A DNA stretch of 64,000 bases, taken from assembly GCF_036588685.1 (NCBI RefSeq), contig NC_086378.1:77455127-77519126 (forward strand), given 5' to 3'. The notes beneath the pieces are model-generated. The model did not search any database, was not told the origin of the DNA, and worked only from the letters and a program-made list of their open reading frames with translations. This document shows, piece after piece, positions 32,479 to 44,662 of the stretch; within the stretch, counting starts at the first letter, position 1; each line of letters opens with the position of its first letter. Position numbers and translations under genes: made by a program. The DNA comes from Mytilus trossulus (lineage: Eukaryota; Mollusca; Bivalvia; Mytilida; Mytilidae).

Positions 32479-33208
32479 TGAATGAAGTTCCATAGACAAT
32501 GTATGATTGTCATAACCCAGGATTGTGACTGAAGAGCAGATATAGATGAAGACTTATTCCACATTATAGTCAAGCCTTGGAAGGATTTTTGGTGCACCTT
32601 TACTTATTCTGCAGTATTTGCATTAATGTGTTTGTTTTTGTTGATCATGTCTTTATAATGTAAATGTAGTGCACATTGCATCCAAATAGAAATTTGTGTT
32701 CATTTAATATTAAAAAATTATGTATGGTATATAAAAAATATAAAGTTAAACCACTTCCAGTTATAGGGAATGTGAAATTGCTTTTGTATCCTCCATGCTA
32801 GAAAAGTGTTTATATTTTTACACTGTTTAAAAGATTTTTTTGGTTGCTTTGCCTTACTTTTTGTCTTGTTTGTCATGCTGGACACCATATATTACCTTTT
32901 ACCTGTAGACAATGTACAAATGATGTATTTATCATATTATGTAGATAATGGGTTTAAATTTTGATTGTCACATAATATTTTTTTGAAAACTAAAAACCAT
33001 CAAGAATGAATTAATAAAACCATATCAGTAGGGTACTCTGTCATGTTAAAGAAACAAAATAAGTATTTTGATCTGATTGTATTTATTGTGGGTTACTTGG
33101 TACCAGTAGGGTGTGTCTTGTCAATGATTAAAATAAACAATCAATGAAACAAACATATAAGTGTGTAAAAACAAGAAATATCATTTGTAGTGTAACAGTA
33201 TATTCATA

Positions 33209-33417
33209 TACTGTAAATTCAGAAATTATTGCGTGCAATTTTTATTGCGATTTTGTCGTTATAGACTTAACTGCTATTTTAATTTTGACCATTTTGAGAA
33301 AAATCCTGTTTAATTCATGTAAAATATTTGAAAATGCAAGATTAAATTATTGCGATACAGCTTTGTCGCATATTTCGCAATAATAAAAACCTTGCAATAA
33401 TTTCTGAATTTACAGTA
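33209..33417. mobile_element. TA-flanked palindromic MITE, copy 2
   Basis: Same ends as 14396-14605 (TACTGTAAATTCAGAAATTA and reverse complement) and a similar interior with TTGCGATTTTGTC. About 209 bp. It lies just past the candidate NTF2 polyadenylation signals. Confidence 0.85.
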
Positions 33418-33954
33418 ATATTTTTATTATATTTTTGAAAATAATAGTAATAGAAAATAATACAAATCAAAAATAGTAGTATATTTTAAAATTGCTTTTG
33501 AGAAGGGCCAAGATTTTTTTGTGTGTGTTACTCTAAACTAAGCAATATAAAACCAGAGTAGTATCAATCTTATAAATTGAAAATTCATTAAAAAAGTAGG
33601 TCACTTGTGAACCAGGTATAGCTGAATGAACAAAGCTTGCTGTAGTCATGGTTATGAATTGAAATGTTGTAATTTCTGAAGAATTATAGTTAAATTAAAA
33701 GTTGTAGGCCTCGTCTTTAAATTCAGAAGCTGTTTTTAAGAGATTCATTTGTTGATGCAAATTGTATTAAACTAGCATCCAATTCGTTAAGTAAACTTAT
33801 CCCTAACAAATACAAACTGAAATGAATTTCATGATGATGGTATAATGTTATTGTTGGCAAATAATTACATTTAATACAAATTCAATATTTAAGCAGAAAA
33901 AGAAGTGCCATCTCAAGAGCCTGCTATGTTTAGATTTTCTAATGTTGTATAATT

Positions 33955-34066
33955 ATAGATTATCGTTGATTATCTCAACGAGATTGGTTTTCTCGCTTGA
34001 GCTGGTACAGCGAAAGTGAGAAAAGCAATCGAGTTGAGATGATCAATGATAATCTGTTTATCGCTA
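33955..34066. repeat. imperfect inverted repeat / hairpin with 46-bp arms
   Basis: ATAGATTATCGTTGATTATC on the left pairs with GATCAATGATAATCTGTTTA on the right, continuing inward through CTCAACGAGATTGGTTTTCT and its counterpart to a loop at about 34000-34015. A second pair, TTTATCGCTATTTT (34064) and AAAATAGCGATAAA (34216), may mark the ends of a small element. Confidence 0.65.
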
Positions 34067-34229
34067 TTTTACCTATGACGACGTTGTCAATTTCAATGTC
34101 AATTTCGTTAGCAACGCCACGTGGCCTCCTTAGTTTCTAGCAATAATTTTTCCATCTCAAGCGAGAAGCATGATATGAAAATTATCACAAAAAAAGATCA
34201 AAGAAAAAATGCACAAAATAGCGATAAAT

Positions 34230-35735
34230 GAATTTCTATAAGGTACGAACTACTGAATCTCTCTCTTCTTTAATCTAAAACTAAAATGTTTGAATTATTT
34301 TTAAAAAAATGTCGGCAAAAAAGATTAAAAAACATATTTATAACATCATGACTCTCAGTGTTTGTAAATACTGCAAACAAATAAATAGTAACAAAACAAT
34401 TAACAATACCATGAACGCGATATTGTATTTTTGGATAGCAGTCATACTTAAAAATGTAATAGTGTTATGAGCACAAAGCCTGAATTTGCAATGATATTAA
34501 CATAAATACATATACATGAAGATAATTGTTTTATTAGCAATAAAACGATATTGACATATTTTTATACAAATAAATGTCCAAATATAAAGATTTTTTTTTT
34601 ACTATCTTAAAAGTCAATAATGAAGGTTATTTGTCAGAACAAAGGATAATAAGAAGTATTGAGTACCAAAACAAAGCTGCAAGCTGTTTTATTGTTCACA
34701 AAATTGACAAATTTTTATTTTTAGATACACAGAATCTAATCAGCTGAATTTTTATTTTACTTTCAAAATTTTTGTCCTGAGTTGATTTCCCTCATCATTT
34801 GATACCACTCTTAAGCCTTTCATGTATGCTTTTGTCACTAATAAGTTTCAATATATATGTGTCCTTAACCATGCTTGTTGCGTCAAGATAATAAGAAGTA
34901 CATGTAATAGCAATATTTGTTATGAATTTTCACAATCACCATTAGTTGTTGGTGATATAAGTATGAGTGTCTCAATATAAAGTTTAAAAACAATTACATA
35001 TTAACATGCAAAATTACATATTTTAAACCTTCATTTAGATTTATAAAAAGCTTTGAGGTTTCCTTGTGTAACAATATTACCACATTGAGTTAACATATGT
35101 AACAGAATTATGCATGATCTGCTGTTTTAATGGTTTTAGACAAAGGTGTTGAATGGTCATTGTATGTATTGATATAGAACATGTGATGTATTCCAATGAA
35201 TCGTAGTTTTGCAGAAAATTTATTATATATTTGTTTGTAGGCCAGATACATATATGTGTTGAAGCTAATAATTGGCAGCCCTGTAATTTTCTTAACAAAC
35301 TCTTCAATTAAAAGATAGAATGTTACTCTTTGGAAATTGTTTGCTGTTTCAGTTACAAATTTGTAGCTTAAATTCCTTTAAAGCTATTTACGCCAACTGA
35401 GCTGTCAATGGCACAGACTTTGAACACATTCAGAACTTTGAAAATGCATTGTTGATATATATCTTGAAAGACATCATATATAACAGATATTTAATGTTGA
35501 CTAGCTGCTCCTGCTGTCTCATTGACATATAAACTTGTTAGTTTATCAATACACATAATGATATATTACAGCATGTAACATCTTAACGATCTGTATCTCA
35601 GAAATACCACAATGTAATGGAGTGTTGTTTCATATTTGTTATCATTGTATATTAATTGAATCATCTCTAATTTTGTATTAGGTTTAGCATTGAAAGAATA
35701 TATAAAACAGTTTAAATCATTTATTCTTATAGTTT
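34230..35735. other. gene-free AT-rich interval
   Basis: No open frame with splice context and no clear repeat. I see nothing beyond simple AT-rich sequence. Confidence 0.45.
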
Positions 35736-35739
35736 TTGT

Positions 35740-36235
35740 CTCGCCTTGACAGAGTCAAAAGTGAGACATAGATATGCTGTTTCTGGTGGTATGAGTTTGT
35801 GATAAGTTTTAGCTTATGGTGAACCACTATTGGAAGGTCGATGATATTTGGTATGCATTTGTATTTGCATTGTGACATCTTATTTTCAATGGAAATTATT
35901 TGGCCCTGCTCCCTCAGTCATGGTCTATTGACTTTGAAACTTTTGCCTAGTTAACAAGTATTTATAGTTTGTGATTAGATCAGTTTAAGATGAACTGCTA
36001 ATGTTAAGTAAATGATATTTGGTGTGGAAATTTATTTTCTTTGCAAGTATTGTTTCCATTGAGATTATATAAGCCCCACTCTTTCATCATAGTTTAATGA
36101 CTTTAAAACTTTAAAAAAGTTTACAAATTACTGTTTCGTTTAGATTTGTTTAAAAGTAATGACTTATAACATGTATAATAAGTCTATGGTATTTAGTTTG
36201 CAGTTGTATTAGCATTGGCTCATCTCATTTTTAGA
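35740..36235 (+). mobile_element. pearl-like element with about 2.5 tandem core units
   Basis: Begins GTCTCGCCTTGACAGAGTCA, then AAAGTGAGACATAGATATGC. The core segment GATATTTGGT recurs at about 35845 and 36010, and in weaker form at 36188, spacing about 165-176 bp. It shares the GTCTCGCCTT start with 6129-7183 but has a different core. Confidence 0.65.
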
Positions 36236-37720
36236 GATCGTTTAGCCATGTAAAAGAGGGAAGAAAGATTCCAAAGGGACAGTCAAACTCATAAATCTAA
36301 AACAAACTGACAAATGCCATGGCTAAAAATGAAGAAGACAAACAGAAAAACAATAGTACACATGAAACAACATAGAAAACCAAAGAATAAACAACACGAA
36401 CCCCACCAAAAACTAGGGGTGATCTCAGGTGCTCCGGAAGGGTAAGCAGATCCTGCTCCACATACATATGTGATATCAAATCTGGTAAATAGTCTAATTC
36501 GGTAGGTCACTTTCATGAAAGGGAAGGGGATTGTAGTTATGGAACTTATCCGATATCATTTGTGAAACGGTTATTCCGTAACGGTCAACCAACTCGAGAT
36601 GGTGTCTACAAAATTTACGAAGGGATGATTTCAACTGCACCATTTGAAACTCTTGGTTTAATAGCTTCCTTGTGAGCAGCAACCCTCTATCTAGAAAATC
36701 ATGATAGGAAATATCGTATCAATTGGGAGATATATACCCTGTATGCAGGTGCTGCTGGAATGTTGCTACTTAGAAATGGAAAGTTCCCAATTGGAAAGCT
36801 GAAATCATCTCTTTTGTCGTAAAGTTTTGTTTTCAACCGACCCTCATTGTCAATTTCTAGATGTAAGTCAAGATATGAAGCCGACTTAACTGTATCTGTA
36901 GTATCCTTTATCTCTAGTTCAATGGGATAGATGCGGTCCACATAGTCACCAAATTTTGGAAGTATTTAGTGAAAGAACATCATCTATATAGCGGAAAGTA
37001 GAGTGTAAGGATATTGCTAACTTCTTATCTTTCTTCCTAAGAATGGAATGCCGACAGTCTGTTGAAAAACACGTCCTCCGAACGTAACAAATATGTTGTC
37101 AATCAAAAAATCAAGCATCTTAATAATATCAGTTTCAGAGAATTTTTTGTTTGAATCAGACTGATCCTTTACAAAGTAGGATTTATTCCTTCCTAAGACA
37201 AGAAACTTGTATCTACTTGGCCATTCTTTTTTTAATACCAACTCTTTCAATTTGTCTTTTAGTTTGGACTGTGGAATACTTGTGTAAAGAGTAGAAAAGT
37301 CAAATGTTTTAATACTGTTACAAGATGAAAGAGGATTGTATGTACTCTAAAAGATCTTTGGAATTTTTAAGTATCCACATCTGATTCACGCCACCTCTAG
37401 AATAGGCAGTTTCACAATAACTTTGAAGCCCGTCTTTGATTGCTGATAAAATAGATGTTAATAATTTAGAAAGAGGTTTCGTGGAGCACTTGGAAGACCC
37501 AGCAATATACTTTGTTTTTAAGGACACTTATGTAGTTTAGGTATCCAATACAGTGATGGAAGATCCAGTTCTTCATCTCTGGTTGAAATTCCAAAGGAAC
37601 AAAGAACAGACTTATGATTATCCATGATTTCCTCCTTGTTAAGTGTCGTGAGGGTATATGTTGAGCGTCCAAGTGAATTGTCAATACCTAAGTCGTTTAT
37701 CAAGCAGTTAATGTAATGAC

Positions 37721-37900
37721 TTATTCAAATTTTAAAGTAAATTTGGATTTTATTAGATAAATACTTACCATCATAAATTCTGAGTGTAACCCCAATTGCG
37801 TCATAGGTCAGATGGAAAATCCCAACTAAAAATAAACGTACTCTCACTGGTCCGGACATATACCCCTGTTTGCCCATATTCTTCCATTCAATTTCCTCAA
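37721..37900. repeat. DIRS left inverted terminal repeat
   Basis: Pairs with 43150-43301 inverted: CATCATAAATTCTGAGTGTA, CCAACTAAAAATAAACGTAC and CCCTGTTTGCCCATATTCTT have exact inverted partners. The outermost 55 bases differ from the right end, as in other DIRS elements. Confidence 0.9.
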
Positions 37901-37939
37901 GACAGAAACATAAGGAAAGGGGATGAAGGGGAGGTGGGT

Positions 37940-38045
37940 GGGACCTATAATTTATGATGGTAAGTATTTATCTAATAAAATCCAAATTTACTTTAAAATT
38001 TGAATATTTTATAGCTATAAATACGTTACCATCATAAATTCTGAG
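37940..38045. promoter_or_regulatory. DIRS internal complementary region (circle junction)
   Basis: AATTTATGATGGTAAGTATT through CCAAATTTACTTTAAAATTT is the reverse complement of the left outer end. It is followed without a gap by TTTTATAGCTATAAATACGT through TCATAAATTCTGAG, which is the reverse complement of the right outer end. In DIRS1 this region is thought to template completion of the ends through a circular intermediate. Confidence 0.85.
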
Positions 38046-38054
38046 TAACAGAAT

Positions 38055-41000
38055 CTAACGTAAAGCTGAATCCCCTGTAACAGAAGAAACAGGAGGAAAG
38101 TTCAATCTTTGTGCTGAAACTATAGGTCCAAGAGAGTATAAACTCTCGGCAAAAGTAGCCATAGATTGGAGGTAGTGAGATATAAAAGAGTTCTCGTTTC
38201 TCCAGAAACCTGCAGACAGTACCTCTTCTAAAGATGCACTGTTAAACAGAGCCCAGGATGTAGAGATACCCCTAACATCATGAGCTTTAACATTAAAACT
38301 ATTTAAAAGTTCTGCCTTAGAAGAACCATAAGCTAAAGATATGCATTTGCATATCCAAGTAGAAATAGTTTTAACAGAAAGATCTGAGATTCCTTTTTTA
38401 ATAGGAATAAAGAGTCTTGAGTTAGAAACAGAACGTAAACTACATGTTCTTTCCAGATAAATAGATAGGATTCTTACTGGACATAAAAGTACAGAAATAG
38501 AATCGCTAGGGAGTGCAGGAATCACAACTGGTTCTGCACCCTTATCTGGAATCTGATTCTTTGCCAAAAAAGCAGGATCCGTTAAAAGAGTAACAGAAGA
38601 TTTATCCCTGTTAAATCGAAGGCAAGCATCAGAAATAGAGAAGGCATGGATTTCACTCCTTCTCCGTCCAGAAGCCAAAGCTAAAAGAAAACAGCATTTA
38701 TAGGAAAGAAACCTTAAATCTATTGTTTCTGCTGGTTCAAAAGGAGGAAGTTTTAAAAAGGATAAAACTAGTCCAAGGTCCCACTTAGGAACTAAAGTTT
38801 TTTGTCTTGGTCTTTCAAGACTAAAACTACGAACCAAAAGAGAAATATGCTCATTGATTCCAAAATCTGGGCCACCAGAAATATGAATAGTTCTTGAGAT
38901 AGCTGATCTATATCCCTTAATAGTAGAGGGACATAATCCTTTGGATTCAAAAAGAAAAACTAGAAAGTCTGCTAATTGTTGTACAGTGACTTGGAAAGGA
39001 TCAATTTCCCGCTCACTACACCAATCTGAGAAGATTGACCATTTTGCATCATAGACAATGCTAGTGGAGTCTCTGACAGACTTTGTGAGATGCTTGGTTG
39101 CTCCTTCAGAAAAAACCTCTCTTTCTGAGGCTAACCCTGAGAGAAGCCAGGCGTGTAGATGAAGTTTTTCTGGATTTTGATACAGAACCTTGCCCTTGAT
39201 TTGAGACAGAAGGTCTGGTCTCAGAGGTAGAACTAGAGGACAAGCACATGATAGGTGCAGAAGGTCTGGAAACCAAGACTGTTTTGGCCATGCTGGAGCA
39301 ATAACTATGATCTTGCAATTTTCCCCTGCTATTTTCTGAAGTACTGGGGAGAGAAACCTGAAAGGAGGGAAGGCGTACCCGAACATTCCTTTCCAAGATA
39401 GGCTCATTGCGTCTACCGCAAAAGATTTTGGATCTGGAACCGGAGACACAAATGTTAGAAGTTTGTGATTGAGACTGGTCGCAAACAGATCTATCTGAGG
39501 TGACCCCCAATGAAAAGTCACAGCTTTGAAAACTACTTGAAGTAGTTCCCACTCCGTGTTTACTGGAGCAAGGGATCTGGATAGAGTGTCGGCTAGAATA
39601 TTGAGGTGCCCCGCAATATTTCTCACCACTAGATGAACCTGGAGTTGAAAACACAGAAGGAGAATGTCTCTGGCTATCTGATAAAGAGAAGGTGAATGAG
39701 TTCCTCCCTGATTCTTGAGATAAGCTACAACTGTTGTGTTGTCCGTGGCCAGAATGACAGACTGATTCTTTAGAGACATTTGGAAATGATTCAGTGCAAA
39801 CAGAACTGCTTTCATTTCCAATACATTGATATGCTCTTCCAAAAGATCTGGACTCCAGACTCCCGAGATTGTAAGCCCCTCCAGATATGCTCCCCAACCG
39901 AGGGTGGAGGCATCTGTGAATAATGTTAGACTGGGAACTTGAGGGGACAGACATAGGCCCCTCATTACATTTTCCCGTACTAACCACCATTGAAGGTGTG
40001 GAAATAAAGGCTGAGTGATTGGAATCAATGCTTCCCATTCTTGTGAAGCTGCAATCCATAACTTGTGCAGATAAAACTGAAGCGGACGAATGTGAAGTCG
40101 TCCCAATGGAATTACATCTGCCAGAGAGTTCAATAGACCCAGAAGTTGCAAGAATTGACGTGCTGTGACTGATTGAACCGTCAGGAATAAATGTATTTTC
40201 TGACATAGTTTTGTAAATTTCTCCTCTGGTGGGAGGACTAGGCCTACACTGGTTAGGAAATGTTCTCCCAGGAAAACAAAGTCTTGAGACGGAATTATCT
40301 CTGACTTTTTCCAAGAGATAAGGAAGCCTAGGGACAGAAAACAATTGATGACCAAATCTGTCTGAACCCTCAATTTGATTGGGCAAAATTCCTTGAGAAG
40401 GGAATCGTCCAGATAGGAATGAATCTGAATAGACAGGGAATGTAGGTGCGCTATAGCTGCCTGCATGATTTTGGTAAAAGCCAAAGGGGCTGTAGACAGG
40501 CCAAAAGGGAGAGCCTTGAACTGGAAAACTTTGTTGTTCCAAACGAAGCGAAGGTATTTCCTGTAAGTTTTGGAAATGGGAATGTGGAAATACGCGTCTG
40601 AAAGATCCAGAGAAGTAGTCCACATTCCTGGAAGGATTGAAGCCCTGATGGATCTGTTTGTTTCCATTTTGAAGTGGGGAACAATAAGAAATTTGTTCAG
40701 AATAGATAGGTCTATGACTGGCCTCATTCCTCCAGTCTTCTTTGGAACCAGAAAAAGACGGGAATAAAATCCCGGAGACAGAGTTAAGATCGACACCTCC
40801 TCTATTGCAGCTTTTTGTAACATAGTGTCCACTTCTACTGATAGAAGTTGACACTTGACTGGGTCTTGTGTATGAGACAAACTTATTGGAACTGCAGATA
40901 GAGGAGGTGGGTTCTTGAACTGAAGTGTTAATCCCCCTCGAATTATTGACAGCACATAACAGTCTGAGGTAATTTTCTTCCACTGATTTAGGAAAAAACT

Positions 41001-41360
41001 TAACCTCCCCCCTACTGGTATTGATTTTTGAGGAACTTGTTGTAAATTTTCCCCTGGGGAAGCTGTCAATAACGTACGAGGGGGCAAGAACCTAGGTACT
41101 AGACCCAGGTTTCTTGGAACCCTTAAAACCACCAGAAGGCTTACCTGAGCTTTTTCCTGAGTTATTGGGTTTGTTCTGCGGTTTGCCGTAGTTATTCTTC
41201 CTTTTCTTAGCAGAAGAAGGAGGACCACCTGAAGCAGAAGTACTATTAGAACTAGATGTAGCATTAACCGACCTCTTGCCATTAGTAACTTGTACACTAA
41301 CTTTGACTGGAGGAGGGTTTTTGCTGAGTTCCTCTTGAACCCGCTGTAAGGGTAAACCAA
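38055..41360 (-). CDS. DIRS polyprotein: reverse transcriptase, RNase H, tyrosine recombinase
   Basis: Open for 1101 codons. The first 90 or so codons overlap the Gag frame and look like a shadow, so translation probably begins by frameshift or an internal start near 41100. RT is at residues about 195-400, with DLSDAYFHIPI (252-262), LPFGLSTAP and the YLDD catalytic box (316-319). RNase H is at about 478-595, with FTDAS (D483), E515, D540 and D591. The tyrosine recombinase is at about 765-1070, with the SGRRRSE arginine (about 899-901), HDVR (H1027, R1030) and the nucleophile Y in FISHYL (Y1063). All catalytic residues that I can place are present. No methyltransferase domain is seen. Confidence 0.93.
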   Translation of the reverse strand: MVYPYSGFKRNSAKTLLQSKLVYKLLMARGRLMLHLVLIVLLLQVVLLLLLRKGRITTANRRTNPITQEKAQVSLLVVLRVPRNLGLVPRFLPPRTLLTASPGENLQQVPQKSIPVGGRLSFFLNQWKKITSDCYVLSIIRGGLTLQFKNPPPLSAVPISLSHTQDPVKCQLLSVEVDTMLQKAAIEEVSILTLSPGFYSRLFLVPKKTGGMRPVIDLSILNKFLIVPHFKMETNRSIRASILPGMWTTSLDLSDAYFHIPISKTYRKYLRFVWNNKVFQFKALPFGLSTAPLAFTKIMQAAIAHLHSLSIQIHSYLDDSLLKEFCPIKLRVQTDLVINCFLSLGFLISWKKSEIIPSQDFVFLGEHFLTSVGLVLPPEEKFTKLCQKIHLFLTVQSVTARQFLQLLGLLNSLADVIPLGRLHIRPLQFYLHKLWIAASQEWEALIPITQPLFPHLQWWLVRENVMRGLCLSPQVPSLTLFTDASTLGWGAYLEGLTISGVWSPDLLEEHINVLEMKAVLFALNHFQMSLKNQSVILATDNTTVVAYLKNQGGTHSPSLYQIARDILLLCFQLQVHLVVRNIAGHLNILADTLSRSLAPVNTEWELLQVVFKAVTFHWGSPQIDLFATSLNHKLLTFVSPVPDPKSFAVDAMSLSWKGMFGYAFPPFRFLSPVLQKIAGENCKIIVIAPAWPKQSWFPDLLHLSCACPLVLPLRPDLLSQIKGKVLYQNPEKLHLHAWLLSGLASEREVFSEGATKHLTKSVRDSTSIVYDAKWSIFSDWCSEREIDPFQVTVQQLADFLVFLFESKGLCPSTIKGYRSAISRTIHISGGPDFGINEHISLLVRSFSLERPRQKTLVPKWDLGLVLSFLKLPPFEPAETIDLRFLSYKCCFLLALASGRRRSEIHAFSISDACLRFNRDKSSVTLLTDPAFLAKNQIPDKGAEPVVIPALPSDSISVLLCPVRILSIYLERTCSLRSVSNSRLFIPIKKGISDLSVKTISTWICKCISLAYGSSKAELLNSFNVKAHDVRGISTSWALFNSASLEEVLSAGFWRNENSFISHYLQSMATFAESLYSLGPIVSAQRLNFPPVSSVTGDSALR

Positions 41361-42966
41361 ACATCTTGTCAGAGAGTGGAGATTTCAGTAAAGAATCTTT
41401 CAAAGGCTCAGCGATAGAAATGTTTTCAAGAAACTCTGCTCTTTTAGATAGGGTGCAATTAGCAATAGAACCCATTAAAAGCAACTGAGATGAACCTAAA
41501 GCTTTATCCAGTTGAAGTAAGAAGGATCGTACTTCTGCTGGAACAACCGAATCTTCGCTGTTAAGCAAATGTCCGGTTGCAGCTAGAAAATGTTCGGCTG
41601 TGCCAAGAACTTGAGAAGCACTACGAAGGAGATTCTCAGTCTTTGACCAAACAGGTTGAGTGAGACGAAGACCATCTACTGGCTTTTTTCCCAATAAAGA
41701 TGACATAGATTTGTCACAACTGGGAACAAGTCTACCCAGTGAAGAATCAAATATATCAAAATCCTTGTACTTAACCTGATCAGAAAATGATGACATTCCA
41801 AATCCTGAGATATTGTTATTAGAAACCTTTTCACTAGCAGAATTAGCGATACCTTCATTAATAAATTGTAAAGCAAAAGCCATATGGCCAGATTCAGGAA
41901 AAGAATTGTGAGAAGTCACAGTATCCTGAGAAATACCACAGGAAGCCTCAAAAGTTGAAGAAGGTTTCTTCGGCTTGGAAGGAGAGAGAAAAGGGATATG
42001 TGCTTCATCCCTCATCAAGGTATACACCTTATCCCTAAGATCCTTCAAGGAAGGAGGATCCTCAGTCTCCTTGGTGGGAGGTTGTTGAGCTGACTTAGAA
42101 GAAGGCTCAGGGGCCGTCTTCGATACCTTGGGAGAAGAAGAACTTTCAACATCCTCATCAGTGAGGAAAGCCCTTTCATGACTCCCAGGGGAAACAGAAA
42201 GCTCGTCATCCTCCCTCTCATCACATTCTACAGACTTAGCTGGAGAAGGTTGATGAGAAGAAACTCTATTTTCCAGTAGAGTCATACGACTGGATAGAGT
42301 ACTAAATTCAGCCTTGAAAGACTCACCAAAGTCTAAAAGTAACTTCTGTAAACCATCCAAAGGTGATGCATGATCAGAAACCTGAGTACCATGAGAAGAA
42401 CTAGAAGCTTGAGATTTAGGTACGGTGGTAGAAGGAGCTACATGTACTGCAGAAGTCAAAGATACTGCTACGGGTAGAGCAGGAGCTAAAGGTGGTGCAG
42501 TAGCTACCCCAGAAGGGGGACCATAGAAATTGTCCCTATAAGGCCAAAAACCAGGTTGGTTTGGCATAAACCCACCATAAGGGTAAGACTGTGGCCAAGG
42601 TGGCTGAGACCATGAGGGTAAAGGTTGTGTGCCCGTGTTGGGAAGCATATACCCACAATAGGATAATGGGGGTCTAGAACCTGGCAAGTTCAAGCCCATA
42701 GCTGTACCTGGGACAGAACTAATAGTACCCGCTGAATTAACAGACCTAGATAAAGTATGAGTCACCGACGTTGACGTAGGTACCCCCCAAAATGCATGGC
42801 CGAACCTTGTGAAAGGGTCGGATAGGTAGCATTACCAGACACCGTTGTCGAAACTCCGGTCAATGTACTGGTAGTTTGGGGGGGGGGGACTTAAAGGTAG
42901 TGACCCATCTAAGAGATAGTCCGAACCAGGAATACTTACATACGGACTATTCAAATTAAAGTCCAT
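41092..42966 (-). CDS. DIRS Gag-like protein, N-terminal part with homopolymer frame breaks
   Basis: The main open frame (42765-41092, 557 codons) is P/S/T/G-rich with acidic and lysine-rich segments and ends in a basic, K/N/G-rich tail (SAKKRKNNYGKPQNKPNNSG), the sort of nucleic-acid-binding tail that Gag proteins have. An ATG at 42966-42964 starts a likely N terminus in the same nominal frame, but a run of 11 C (42878-42888) and a run of 6 G (about 42782-42787, both in coding sense) put the intervening segment in another frame, with a stop. Two compensating homopolymer changes, real or from sequencing, would explain this. No zinc knuckle is seen. Confidence 0.75.
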
Positions 42967-43149
42967 AATAAATTTTACTTTAGTCAAAAAAACACAAATA
43001 ATTTGTTTAGAAATTTAAACAAAACAAGGGAATATATTTCCAATAAAATACACAATATATATGAAAAGCAATTAAGCTATTCAAAAAACTAAACACTTCT
43101 CTGTTGAATCTGTAAAACTTGATGTGCACGTGTGACCGATGTCGCAGAT

Positions 43150-43301
43150 GGAAATTGAATGGAAGAATATGGGCAAACAGGGGTATATGTCCGGACCAGT
43201 GAGAGTACGTTTATTTTTAGTTGGGATTTTCCATCTGACCTATGACGCAATTGGGGTTACACTCAGAATTTATGATGGTAACGTATTTATAGCTATAAAA
43301 T
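43150..43301. repeat. DIRS right inverted terminal repeat
   Basis: Inverted partner of 37760-37900; ends AACGTATTTATAGCTATAAA at the junction with the Penelope-like frame. Confidence 0.9.
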
Positions 43302-44662
43302 TTACACACACAAACGATGTTATTTGGGGCTTTGTCTGCGGATACAACAACATATTTAATTTATTTATCATTTAGGTCGGATAGGTCTTTAGCATCATTT
43401 GGGTCTTTAAGGATTGACGTAGCATGGGTATTGATGGACCCATTCAGTTTCTTAATTCTGATTTGTATCAACGACCTCACTGCCTTAATCCATTCGGAAA
43501 GAGTGTCCACGTCTTCTTTCTCGCGTTTAGCCCATTGCCTGGCATAATCCTCGACTGAATCCATAAAAATTTAAAGTTGTATTTCCAATTGATGGATTTA
43601 GGCTCACGATATTTCGGACCTTTCGATAACACATTGCGTAGAGAAGTGTTATTAACAATGTTGATGTCACCGGTAATAACGTGGCCTGCAGGATTATATG
43701 TGAATTGGGAACTAGCACAAGTGCAATCAAGAGGTTTAGACTTGAAGTCGTCAATATCGAGATCCTGCAAAACGTGGTTGTAATTGAACATTTTAGTTGC
43801 AATAGGTTTGGTATAGGTATAAGAAATGATTGGTACAGACTGGTTTTGAAATCAGGAGGTATTTTCGATTGAACTAATTTATGATGGAGGATATTGCCTA
43901 AGTTGACGACATCGAGACCTTTGTTGGCAAAGGAAAGATTGAGGAAAAATCTTTTCTCTTTTTCATCTTTTCCAATGCGGAATGGCTTGAAAAGTCTGTG
44001 ACTGGCAATATCCGAAATTATAGCTCCAAGTTTGTATTGGTTTGAATGACGGTTTGTAACAGTGGATTCCAGCATAAAATGAACAGAGAATGAAGTTTTG
44101 TAAGGGGTAATGAATAAAGATCCTGGGCCATTAAGTTTCGTGCGAATGTGATGAATACCTAACGGCTTTTGTATAAATGGCAGCAGGTCATTTATAGAGA
44201 CATCATGCAGAGAAGGTGATGTATAATGACGATGACCATGACTGCGTCTACGTTGAGGAGTCGAGTTGAAAATATTCATCACATTCACCGAGTTACACGA
44301 AGGACTAGATGGAATACCTATACCATCAATTTTGCCATAAGGTGTCGCAGTTCCCAATTGTCTAATCCAGTAGTCTTTTTTTTGTCTACGGAAAGCCGTT
44401 GAAAGATTAGGATTGTTAGAGCTATGGTATATCTTTTCGATAATGCGAACTGTCATAGAAACGATGGAATGATCGGGCTGATTGAAATGCTGGTATAGAA
44501 TGTCGTTAGCATTGAGGTTAATATCTGATCTATGACCGCACATACATTTGTTTAGCCTTCCTTTCGTTTCACAGACGTACTAGTATACCAATCCACAAAG
44601 GCTGCACTCTAACCCGGAGACGACATTTATCGATTTACAATTCAGATCATCGTAACGTCTGG

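Larger units (their letters stand above)
37721..43301 (-). mobile_element. DIRS-type tyrosine-recombinase retrotransposon, nearly intact, 5.6 kb
   Basis: Inverted terminal repeats of about 140 bp: TCTGAGTGTAACCCCAATTG (from 37779) through ACTGGTCCGGACATATACCC recur inverted at 43150-43275. Next to the left repeat, at about 37940-38045, is an internal complementary region: the reverse complement of the left end followed directly by that of the right end. Two long minus-strand frames (Gag-like and RT-RNase H-YR) overlap by 269 bases. The insertion lies inside the Penelope-like ORF with at most one or two ambiguous junction bases and no visible target duplication, as expected for tyrosine-recombinase integration. 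Confidence 0.93.

Noticed and set aside
41092..41360. First 90 residues of the DIRS polyprotein frame as a real leader with membrane segment
   Set aside because: The hydrophobic LLL-rich stretch is the Gag coding strand read in another frame.
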